48,637 nt of DNA. Origin: an uncultured Lachnospiraceae bacterium. Lineage in GTDB: Bacteria > Bacillota > Clostridia > Lachnospirales > Lachnospiraceae. Location of the stretch: positions 1 to 48,637 of the forward strand of contig CAJUNP010000023.1 of assembly GCA_910587935.1 (NCBI GenBank), read 5' to 3'. Of the stretch, positions 35,545 through 43,266 are shown piece by piece (position 1 is the first letter of the stretch; every line of letters starts with the position of its first letter). The notes beneath the pieces are model-generated. The model worked only from the letters and a program-made list of their open reading frames with translations, was not told the origin of the DNA and ran no database searches. The translations under genes and the position numbers were made by a program.

Positions 35545-36276
35545 TTATGAGTAAAACTTACAGGACGCCGCCGGCGCGTCTAACAGAACCGGAAGAATTT
35601 CTTCTCTGCTTCCGTTCTGTACCAGCTTTCCGTCCGCAATCACAAGAATCTGATCCGCAATATTCAGAATTCTTTCCTGATGGGAAATAATCAGAATCGA
35701 ACCGGAAATCTCATCGTGCATTTTTTCGAAAACACGGATCAGATTGCCGAAGCTCCATAAATCAATTCCCGCTTCCGGCTCGTCAAACACGGAAAGTCTT
35801 GATTTTTTGGCCATAACCGTTGCAATTTCAATCCTTTTAAGTTCTCCTCCCGAAAGGCTTGCATTCACTTCCCGATTAATATAATCCCTTGCGCACAACC
35901 CCACCTCCGACAGATATCCGCAGGCGCCTGCCGTCGTAATATTCTCTCCTGTTGCCAGCCGGATCAGATCTTTAACCGTAATGCCCTTAAAACGCACCGG
36001 CTGCTGAAAGGCAAAACCGATTCCTGCTTTCGCCCGCTCCGTAATGCTCAGATCGGTAATATCCTTTCCGTCAAAAAATATCCGTCCGGATACCGGTTTC
36101 TCAATCCCGGCGATAATTTTAGCCAGCGTAGATTTACCCCCTCCGTTGGGACCGGTAATTACGACAAACTTACCGGTATCCACCGTAAAGCTGATATCCT
36201 GGATAATTTCCTTCGTGCCGTCTTCTCTGCCGCTTTCTTCGGGCACAGAGAAGGATATATTCTTTAACTCCAACAT
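35545..36276 (-). CDS. sufC: Fe-S assembly ATPase SufC
   Basis: A 243-residue ABC ATPase. Walker A is GPNGGGKST, the signature is SLSGGELKRIEIA, Walker B is LSVFDEPEAGID, and the switch His lies in IISHQERIL. FDEPEAGID and the GIGFAFQQP Q-loop region fit SufC rather than a transporter. AAAGGTG precedes the start. It works with the adjacent SufB-like scaffold. Confidence 0.9.
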   Translation of the reverse strand: MLELKNISFSVPEESGREDGTKEIIQDISFTVDTGKFVVITGPNGGGKSTLAKIIAGIEKPVSGRIFFDGKDITDLSITERAKAGIGFAFQQPVRFKGITVKDLIRLATGENITTAGACGYLSEVGLCARDYINREVNASLSGGELKRIEIATVMAKKSRLSVFDEPEAGIDLWSFGNLIRVFEKMHDEISGSILIISHQERILNIADQILVIADGKLVQNGSREEILPVLLDAPAASCKFYS

Positions 36277-36326
36277 ATAGTAACACCTTTCCGTGAATCT
36301 TCCAAATCAGTTAATGTTCCACATTT

Positions 36327-36355
36327 ATTATCCACAGTCGGATACAAAAGGTCAA
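36327..36355 (-). promoter_or_regulatory. Promoter of sufC-sufB
   Basis: On the minus strand, -35 TTGACC (36350-36355), a 17-bp spacer and -10 GATAAT (36327-36332), in the 94-bp gap after the exopolysaccharide operon. No clear terminator for that operon was seen here. Confidence 0.7.
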
Positions 36356-36370
36356 TAAATTTTTTATAAA

Positions 36371-38023
36371 TTAATCCTTGTCAATGGTTTCCAATGCGGC
36401 GTAAGCCGACAGCGGCATAAGCTGGTCAAAAGAAACGATTCCGCTTCCGTCCTCATTTCCGAACGCGCCGTTGTAAACTCTGGAGCAATCCTGAATCCGC
36501 GACTTTTCCATTTTTTTCAGCGCCCATCCCCGCAGGCCGGCGTCTCCCAGCGTATCGCCGATCATTGCCGTTAACGCATAAACCGCCGTAGATTCATATT
36601 GATAACCCTCCACAGGTTCTCCGTCCACCGTATATTTTGCCATAATGGAGCCGTATTCCATCTGTTTTCTCAGCCAGTCATGCGTATTTTCCGGCAGAAT
36701 TCCGGCTTTTGCCATATGCAGAAGCGTCACCATCGCTTCCGCCATATGCAGGTCGTCCTTCTCATAGCTCTTTGTTTTATAATTGTACCGCGTATAAAAA
36801 AGAGGGAAAGTCTCGCTGATCTGACCGTATTGCAAAATCTCCGCCGCGTTTTCGTACGCTTCCCTTAATACATCGTATGTTCCGGCAAGCAGTTCCATCG
36901 TTTCCAGGTCAATATAGCAAAGAGTCAGAATACCTGCTGCCTGCCCGTTTTTTGTATCATAAAAATCTACATAACAGCCATCCTGCACTGCGTAAGCGGC
37001 AATCGCCCCGCCAATCCCTGCGGCATCGCCCGCATAGCCTCCCCAGAGCTTTTCGGCCTCCCGCAGCGCTCGGTAAATACGCAGATCGTCCAACAACGCA
37101 TTAACGCCGCTGGCAGTTCCTTCCGTTATACACCAGGATATCAGGCCGCCCAGATTCATATTCCCCCGCACATAATTCCATGTCCGGTCAAAAAGCTCTT
37201 TCTGTCCCGTCCGCACCGCATATTCCATCAGGATTCCCTGACTTTCGCTTAATACCTGGGAAGCCAGCGTGGCCGCCGTATCGCCTGGCACATACGTCGT
37301 ATGGATACCGCCCTCTTCATCCGTCAAAGCATTTATCACAAAATCCTGCGTCGCCTGTCGGTTTCCCTTGCAAAGATTATTAAGGTAAGCCTCAAATACG
37401 CTTTTTTCAGTTATCTGTCCGGCGCTCCATGTGATAATTTTACCTTCTTCATCTAAAAAATACGTGGTGGGAATATTTTTCATGCCGAGGGCCTGATAAG
37501 CCGTTTCCCCCACATCAAAATAAACGGGCGCGTCCAAGCCCAATTCCTGAAAATAAGCCGCCGCGTTTTCTTTGGTCTCCCTGGTTCCGTCCAAACGGTT
37601 GATAAACAAAAACTGAATATCCCCAAAGTTTTTTGAAAACTCCATAAATTCTTTCATATGGGGCATCTGCTCCCGACAGTCTTCACACCAGCTTGCCCAG
37701 AAAACCAACACCGTTTTTTTTCCGTTAAAATCCCTGCTGCTGTATTTTACGCCGTTTTCATTTTCAAAATAAATTTCCGGCAAGCTTTCATATAAACCGC
37801 ACCCTTCCGGAAGCCACATGGTTTTATCCGAAAGTCCGCTCTCTACGCCGGTTCCGCTTTCGTTTTGCTCCGTCTCCGGCTGTCTGGAAACATTCTCCGC
37901 AGGCCGTTTCTGAAGCTTTCCCTCCCTGCACAATAAAACGAAAGAAAAAACTCCGGCAAAACCCACCGTTATAAATACAATCCACAAAACCTTTTCAAAT
38001 TTCTTTAAATTTTTATTACTCAT
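36371..38023 (-). CDS. Thioredoxin-like (TlpA/ResA) domain fused to a GH8-like glycosidase domain
   Basis: A 550-residue exported protein from ATG 38021-38023, which overlaps the stop of the upstream gene by 8 nt. A membrane anchor or uncleaved signal spans about 10-31. Residues about 70-215 are a TlpA/ResA thioredoxin fold with the redox motif CEDC at 113-116 (FWASWCEDCREQMP) and the cis-Pro loop NIPTTYFLD. Residues about 240-550 resemble glycoside hydrolase family 8: SESQGILMEYAV matches the SEGQ motif with the acid Glu at about 260, and ALLDDLRIYRAL matches the DADL motif with Asp at about 312-313. GH8 enzymes (BcsZ, PssZ) trim polymers made by the neighbouring synthase. The fusion is unusual; the GH8 assignment rests on these two motifs and context. 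Confidence 0.8.
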   Translation of the reverse strand: MSNKNLKKFEKVLWIVFITVGFAGVFSFVLLCREGKLQKRPAENVSRQPETEQNESGTGVESGLSDKTMWLPEGCGLYESLPEIYFENENGVKYSSRDFNGKKTVLVFWASWCEDCREQMPHMKEFMEFSKNFGDIQFLFINRLDGTRETKENAAAYFQELGLDAPVYFDVGETAYQALGMKNIPTTYFLDEEGKIITWSAGQITEKSVFEAYLNNLCKGNRQATQDFVINALTDEEGGIHTTYVPGDTAATLASQVLSESQGILMEYAVRTGQKELFDRTWNYVRGNMNLGGLISWCITEGTASGVNALLDDLRIYRALREAEKLWGGYAGDAAGIGGAIAAYAVQDGCYVDFYDTKNGQAAGILTLCYIDLETMELLAGTYDVLREAYENAAEILQYGQISETFPLFYTRYNYKTKSYEKDDLHMAEAMVTLLHMAKAGILPENTHDWLRKQMEYGSIMAKYTVDGEPVEGYQYESTAVYALTAMIGDTLGDAGLRGWALKKMEKSRIQDCSRVYNGAFGNEDGSGIVSFDQLMPLSAYAALETIDKD

Positions 38024-39686
38024 TCCAATCACCCGGCCCGCCGTAAAATGCTGTTCTTTCTTTCTCAATCTGTTCCCATGAATCGCTGTCTTCAGAATTC
38101 TGTACTTCGCTCCGGTCCCTTTCGCCCGCCGTTTTCTGTTCCTGCTTTTGCTCTTTATACGCTTCGGAAACCGTCATAATCACATGTCCATGCTCCAGCG
38201 CATACTGCATGTCGAACACATTGGCAAGCGCTTCCTCCCGGATTTTCAACACTTCTTCCTCCGCTTTCCGGTACCGCTCCAGTTCCTCCCTGTTTTCTTC
38301 CTCCTGCTTTATCTGCTGTTCCCGTATCTCCAACAGCTGCGCCCTGCCGCTTAAAGCTTCGGCAAATATTCCCGCCATGCCGTGTCCGGCAAACAGAAAC
38401 AGAATATACAAAACAGGGGACAATAGAAACGTTTCGTTCCGGGACATAAGATTCATTCCCGTCATGCCCAGGAACCAAAAAACATAAATATACAGAAAAT
38501 TCCCGCCGCCCTGCCGCAAAAAGGCAATACCCAATAGCCCTGTAAAAACGACCGGCGCCAAAAGCCCTGCCGATATTCCGGTTCCCATCCAAATCCCCTC
38601 AAATTTCCCGGCAAGCGCCGCAATTATAGGTTCGATGCCGCCGCTATAATCAGACAGTGCAAAATAACCGCCAAACCAGGCGGCATCCCTGTCAATCGCC
38701 ATTTCAATATTGGTAAACAAAATCCCGTACAGCAGCCAAAAAGGCAAAACAATCAAAAGACATCTGACCCACCCGTAATGAATAAAGCGCAGCAGCAACG
38801 GTATATCATTCAACGGCTTATTCGGAAGCTCCAGTTTCTGCAAAGCCGCGACTATCATGACAGCCGTCAGGAAAAACAGCATCAAGGGACTCACCATGGC
38901 TCCTATAGCCAGAAACATCCCCAAAAGAATACATCCTGCGAAACAAACGCCGGCTCTTCCATGATCCTTGTCATAATCCGTAAGAAGGTGCGCTAAAAGC
39001 GCCCCGCATCCGAAGGAAAAAAACACAAACGCCGGCTCTTCCGTCAAAACAAGTACGCCGCTTACGGTCCCCGGCCAGAAAGCGCCCAAAAGAAGCGCTG
39101 CAATTCCTCCCGTTCTGCCGCTTAATTTTCTTCCCGTATAATATAAAAAGAAAAGACCTGCCGCCGCAAAAAATAGGTTTAAATACTGTCCCGCTTCGAT
39201 ACGGACTCCCCAGATTTGAAAGGCCGCCTTTAACAGCCAGACATATCCCATTCTGTAAGGAGCCGCGGCAAGCATGTCGCAGTACGTCCCGCCCTGTATG
39301 CGAAGGTTTCCCTGCGCCATTAGACCCGCCGCCTCATAATAAAAAGTTTCATCCTCATTTAACACATGAGCCCCTTCTTCAATCAGATTCAGGCGCAGAA
39401 AAACCGCCGCAAAAATAACTGAAGCCACAAAAATGAATTCCGCCGCAAAAACCCATTTTTTGCCGGAGGAAAAAATCCGCGCCGGACGCAGTCTTGCCGC
39501 CAGCCCTGCTAATAACCGCGCCGCCGACAGTCCGGCCAAGAGGCCGGCCAGTAACACGCCCCTGTAAAAGTAAGGTTCAGAACCTTCCGGTATTCCGGTC
39601 ATAAAACAACACAGAAAAATATATAACAGAAGAAACCCCGAAAGCACTGTGCCGAAGCTATAAAACCAGTTCCTTTTACATTTCAT
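38016..39686 (-). CDS. Multi-pass membrane protein, GT-C (GT39/GT83-like) with coiled-coil tail
   Basis: A 556-residue protein with about 10-12 hydrophobic segments up to residue about 445. The first large external loop carries an acidic pair in LNEDETFYYEAAGL, the site where GT-C lipid-linked sugar transferases (PMT/ArnT type) place their catalytic Asp/Glu. The rest shows the alternating helices and short loops of that fold (FLYYTGRKLSGRTGGIAALLLG). From about 445 the chain is soluble and coiled-coil-like (IREQQIKQEEENREELERYR), ending in an acidic tail. It probably transfers a lipid-linked sugar outside the membrane; donor and acceptor are unknown. A GGGGGT site precedes ATG. Confidence 0.7.
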   Translation of the reverse strand: MKCKRNWFYSFGTVLSGFLLLYIFLCCFMTGIPEGSEPYFYRGVLLAGLLAGLSAARLLAGLAARLRPARIFSSGKKWVFAAEFIFVASVIFAAVFLRLNLIEEGAHVLNEDETFYYEAAGLMAQGNLRIQGGTYCDMLAAAPYRMGYVWLLKAAFQIWGVRIEAGQYLNLFFAAAGLFFLYYTGRKLSGRTGGIAALLLGAFWPGTVSGVLVLTEEPAFVFFSFGCGALLAHLLTDYDKDHGRAGVCFAGCILLGMFLAIGAMVSPLMLFFLTAVMIVAALQKLELPNKPLNDIPLLLRFIHYGWVRCLLIVLPFWLLYGILFTNIEMAIDRDAAWFGGYFALSDYSGGIEPIIAALAGKFEGIWMGTGISAGLLAPVVFTGLLGIAFLRQGGGNFLYIYVFWFLGMTGMNLMSRNETFLLSPVLYILFLFAGHGMAGIFAEALSGRAQLLEIREQQIKQEEENREELERYRKAEEEVLKIREEALANVFDMQYALEHGHVIMTVSEAYKEQKQEQKTAGERDRSEVQNSEDSDSWEQIEKERTAFYGGPGDWNE

Positions 39687-39704
39687 GTTTATACCCCCGC
39701 TTTT

Positions 39705-41906
39705 CTATTCGTCTTTCGCCCTGTGATACATACGTATCCGGATCAGAATAATAATCATGGCGATCAACATCATTAACATGGCTGATGTCGCAACCACCGT
39801 AAACAAAAGCGACTGTTTATTCTGTGACAACCCCCCCAGGAATCCGGGTTCCGCTCCGTCCGTCCTGGCAAGAATAAACTGAAATATACTGGTATCCAGA
39901 TCTTTATCTATAACCACACAGTCTTTTGTTAAAGTATACCGTTTCTTAGAATCCCTGATAAATTCTTCCGCACCGGACAGCGCATCCGCATCCACACTTG
40001 TAATTGCAAGAATACCCCTGTCGGGAGCATACGGAGATTCCATCAGCTGCAGGATTGCGACATCCTGCGCGTACTCATCGGTCAGTATCATCTGTTCGTT
40101 GCTTACAAAACCGCTGCCGTCTTCTTTATACTGAAAATGAAGACTGTTATTCAGTTTTCTGATAAATGCATGATCCGTATAAGTACCCGCCACGATAATG
40201 TTGTAATCCAAATCGGAATCGGATATTTCACCTACCCTTTTTACATGAAAAGCTCCGTACGGTTCAACTCCTGTTCCGTACATACCCACAACCTGCGCAT
40301 ACAGATTCAGTTCTTCCGTCGAAGGCCTGTCGGAAACGATCAGCATTAAATCATTGAATTTGCCATCCGTTCTGAACGGAGAAGGTTTCAGATCAAAGGT
40401 AAGCACAATCCCGTCCGACGCAGGCAGATACAACGCCGAGTCATCTGATACATAAGCCCATGGCATCTCCTCCATACGGGGCGTGCACACCAGATCCGGT
40501 ATTTCCAGATCAAAAGCAATGCGGATTGCACCGGCCGTCGTTCCTACCACATCCGAAGGCATGGAAAATGTCAGCTCGTCTCCGCCTGTATTTTCTTCGG
40601 TAAGTTTCTTACTCGCAATCGGCACATTTCCCCAGAAAACCGTAACGAGCGAACGGTCAAAATCCAGATTGGCGCTGTAGCGGAATTTTAACGTCACTTT
40701 ACCCGCATCCGATAAAAAATAATCCTCGGAAAAAGGAAGATATACGTACTGCTCCTGTCTGAACGGGCCATAAAAGGAAAGTCCGCCGCCGGTGATTTCA
40801 CCTATTGTATAATTGCCCGCCGCCATTTTACCGGGTGAACGTTTCTCCGTAAATGCATCCGCGCTTCCCAGTCCCACCGCCACGCTGCTTCCTTTCGCCT
40901 GTCTTACACGGTTTTCATCCATCAACATATAGGCGGCCTCTATCAGACATTCGCCGTTCTCCGAAGTAATCAGCAGCAGCGGATTCCCCGCCGCATCATC
41001 CGTAAAGGTTATGGCTGCGCTGCCGGAAAGGTTCGTCTTGTTTTCCACTTTGTCCTGATATTCCGCGGGAAGATTCTGATACTGTGCAACTAAAACGGTT
41101 CTGTCCGCACCGGTACTCTTCAAGTCGGACAGCCGGCCGAAGCGTATCTCATTGCGGCTGCCTGTCTCGCTGCTTAAATCAGCCATAAGGTTCATGGCCG
41201 CTTCCAATTCCTCGTCAGTTGCCTGGTCCGATACGGCGATCGTCAGGCCTTTTCCCGAATCATCCATAGTGGACATAAACGGGTACGGATAAAAAGCAAT
41301 CTTATGATCCGCGTCTATTATATCATATCCGCAGCGTATATAAGAAGTGTCCGCAATGCTCAGCCAGTTGGCATTGGTAAAATCATCCGCACAGCCGTCC
41401 CCTTCATACAAACGTGCGTAAGAAGAAATTATCAGGGAATTATAGCCTTCTTTTACCTGTTCCACCGGGATGCTTAAAAAACAGGTCTGGGAACTGCCGT
41501 CTTCATAACGAATCCGGTAAGAAGTGATCGGCGCGTCGTTTAATATAAATGTCAGCGATGAAGAGATACCCTGAATCAATTCACTGGCATCATACTCCAA
41601 TTCCACGTAAACGTATTTCAAATCCCAATATTTTGGCACATAGAAAAATAATTCCCGGTTGGAAAAAATACCCTGCATGGTAGTCTGCGTATAAAATACG
41701 TCTGTAACATAATCCGCATCCGCAAGCTCCGGCAGCGCTCTGACAGGTTCTCCTGCTATTTCCGTTTCACCCGGAACCGTCTCCTCATCTTCCGTTTGCT
41801 CCGGCTCGTCATTTAACGCCGCCGCCATCGGCTTTTGCGCCGGCAGCATCCACAAAAATACTATAAGTGCGCAAAATAATACCAATCTGTTTCGTATTTT
41901 TTTCAT
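39705..41906 (-). CDS. BcsB-like exopolysaccharide synthase subunit
   Basis: A 733-residue protein from ATG 41904-41906 (MKKIRNRLVLF), chosen because AAGG and AAGGGAG lie upstream and a signal peptide follows at once; the longer frame to 41993 overlaps the GT2 gene. After the signal (about 1-30) comes a large extracytoplasmic region with BcsB-type carbohydrate-binding and flavodoxin-like modules (YVYVELEYDASELIQGISSS, LTFILNDAPI, VPIEQVKEG-like segment, later LTFDLKPSP). A single C-terminal membrane helix (about 695-725) ends in a basic tail. BcsB couples to the synthase and guides the nascent chain outward. B. subtilis YdaN is the Gram-positive counterpart. Confidence 0.83.
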   Translation of the reverse strand: MKKIRNRLVLFCALIVFLWMLPAQKPMAAALNDEPEQTEDEETVPGETEIAGEPVRALPELADADYVTDVFYTQTTMQGIFSNRELFFYVPKYWDLKYVYVELEYDASELIQGISSSLTFILNDAPITSYRIRYEDGSSQTCFLSIPVEQVKEGYNSLIISSYARLYEGDGCADDFTNANWLSIADTSYIRCGYDIIDADHKIAFYPYPFMSTMDDSGKGLTIAVSDQATDEELEAAMNLMADLSSETGSRNEIRFGRLSDLKSTGADRTVLVAQYQNLPAEYQDKVENKTNLSGSAAITFTDDAAGNPLLLITSENGECLIEAAYMLMDENRVRQAKGSSVAVGLGSADAFTEKRSPGKMAAGNYTIGEITGGGLSFYGPFRQEQYVYLPFSEDYFLSDAGKVTLKFRYSANLDFDRSLVTVFWGNVPIASKKLTEENTGGDELTFSMPSDVVGTTAGAIRIAFDLEIPDLVCTPRMEEMPWAYVSDDSALYLPASDGIVLTFDLKPSPFRTDGKFNDLMLIVSDRPSTEELNLYAQVVGMYGTGVEPYGAFHVKRVGEISDSDLDYNIIVAGTYTDHAFIRKLNNSLHFQYKEDGSGFVSNEQMILTDEYAQDVAILQLMESPYAPDRGILAITSVDADALSGAEEFIRDSKKRYTLTKDCVVIDKDLDTSIFQFILARTDGAEPGFLGGLSQNKQSLLFTVVATSAMLMMLIAMIIILIRIRMYHRAKDE

Positions 41907-41946
41907 AAACCTTATACTCCCTTCCTGAAACATTTGCAAGAACAAA

Positions 41947-43239
41947 CTACTTCTCCCGCTTTTTCTTATTTTTATGATTGTTTGTCTCTTCAAACCGTTC
42001 CGTTTTATCCCAGACCACTTCTTTATGAAAAATTTTATCCTGCACGCTCAAGTACGCGGCATTTATAACAACGGCCACCCACATTTTGGAATAGGTGAAC
42101 AGCATCAGTAAAATCAGCAAAGCGCTCTCAAAGCTGAACTCGTTTTTTTCCACCGCCAGCGTAATCAGCACATTCAGTATAAAGAGCAGAATGGCCATTC
42201 CCCATAAAAGCGTTGAAAAACCGCCCAGCGTAACATGACATAACCCCAATATCCCTAAAATAAAAATACCGTCGGAACAAATCAAAGATGTCAGCATTAA
42301 TCCGTAAACCAGTCCGTAATAAAATACGTCCAGGCGCATGGGCCCCGCCTCTTTGTCAAAAGCGTATTTAAAATTTTTCAATAATACGTACAGGTTGCCT
42401 TTAGCCCACCGCGTTCGCTGTTTAAACCATTGTTTCAGCTTCTGCGGTTCCTGCTCCCAGGTTACGGCCAAAGGCATAAACTTGATATAATATCCCATTC
42501 GGTAAAGCCTGAAGCTGATCTCCGTATCTTCGGACAGCGCCTTTGTATCCCATCCGCCCATCTGATTGATTATGCTTCTGCGGATCACATAATTGGTTCC
42601 GGGTATGGTGCAAAGCTTAAAAAAGTAAAATCTTCCGGCCTGATTCATACACTGGTAAGCCAGCGTTTCGATATTGACGAAGCGGGTCAGCAGGGAAGCG
42701 TTCCGGTTCCTTGTCCGGAATTTACCGATCACGGCGCCCAACTTATCATCGGCCATAAGATTTTCCACCAGTATTCTAAGCGCATCCGGAGCCGGCGTAT
42801 TATCCGCGTCATAAATTGCAATTACAGACCCGCTTGCCACAGACAGCGCGATGTTCAGCGCATTGGACTTGCCTTTTCCGCCCAGCTGATTGTCCGTATT
42901 TAACACAATCAGCTTACGATCCGGATATTTTGCCTGAATACCGCTTAAAACCTGCGCCGAATTATCGCTGGAATTGTCATTGATTACAATGACTTCATAA
43001 CGGTCCTTCGGGTAATCAAAATTTAACAGCGCAAGCACTGTTTTGCGGATTACAATGCTTTCGTTATGCGCCGGAACCATAACGCTGACCATGGGATATT
43101 CTTTCAGCGGACGATGTCCGTCCGTTTTATATATTTTATAAATATAAATAAAACCGCCCACGGACAGAAAAATATTTATAAACATCAGGCTCCATATTGC
43201 AATAATTGAATATAAGGACAGGCAGTCCGCCAACGTCAT
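41947..43239 (-). CDS. Processive family 2 glycosyltransferase (exopolysaccharide synthase)
   Basis: A 430-residue membrane synthase. One helix (about 10-36), then the GT-A catalytic domain: VPAHNES, D86-N-D88 region in VIVINDNSSDN, DxD as Asp144-Ala-Asp146 (IYDADNTP), the TED-like SEDTE at 236-240 and the processivity motif QRTRW at 274-278. Three or four helices follow (about 300-405). No PilZ domain is present, unlike cellulose synthase BcsA, so c-di-GMP control must come from a partner. It resembles B. subtilis YdaM and PgaC/IcaA-type enzymes. The polymer cannot be told from sequence. It lies 27 bp after the DUF2334 gene. Confidence 0.88.
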   Translation of the reverse strand: MTLADCLSLYSIIAIWSLMFINIFLSVGGFIYIYKIYKTDGHRPLKEYPMVSVMVPAHNESIVIRKTVLALLNFDYPKDRYEVIVINDNSSDNSAQVLSGIQAKYPDRKLIVLNTDNQLGGKGKSNALNIALSVASGSVIAIYDADNTPAPDALRILVENLMADDKLGAVIGKFRTRNRNASLLTRFVNIETLAYQCMNQAGRFYFFKLCTIPGTNYVIRRSIINQMGGWDTKALSEDTEISFRLYRMGYYIKFMPLAVTWEQEPQKLKQWFKQRTRWAKGNLYVLLKNFKYAFDKEAGPMRLDVFYYGLVYGLMLTSLICSDGIFILGILGLCHVTLGGFSTLLWGMAILLFILNVLITLAVEKNEFSFESALLILLMLFTYSKMWVAVVINAAYLSVQDKIFHKEVVWDKTERFEETNNHKNKKKREK

Positions 43240-43266
43240 ATTTGTCCCCCCTCCGTTTTCGAACCT

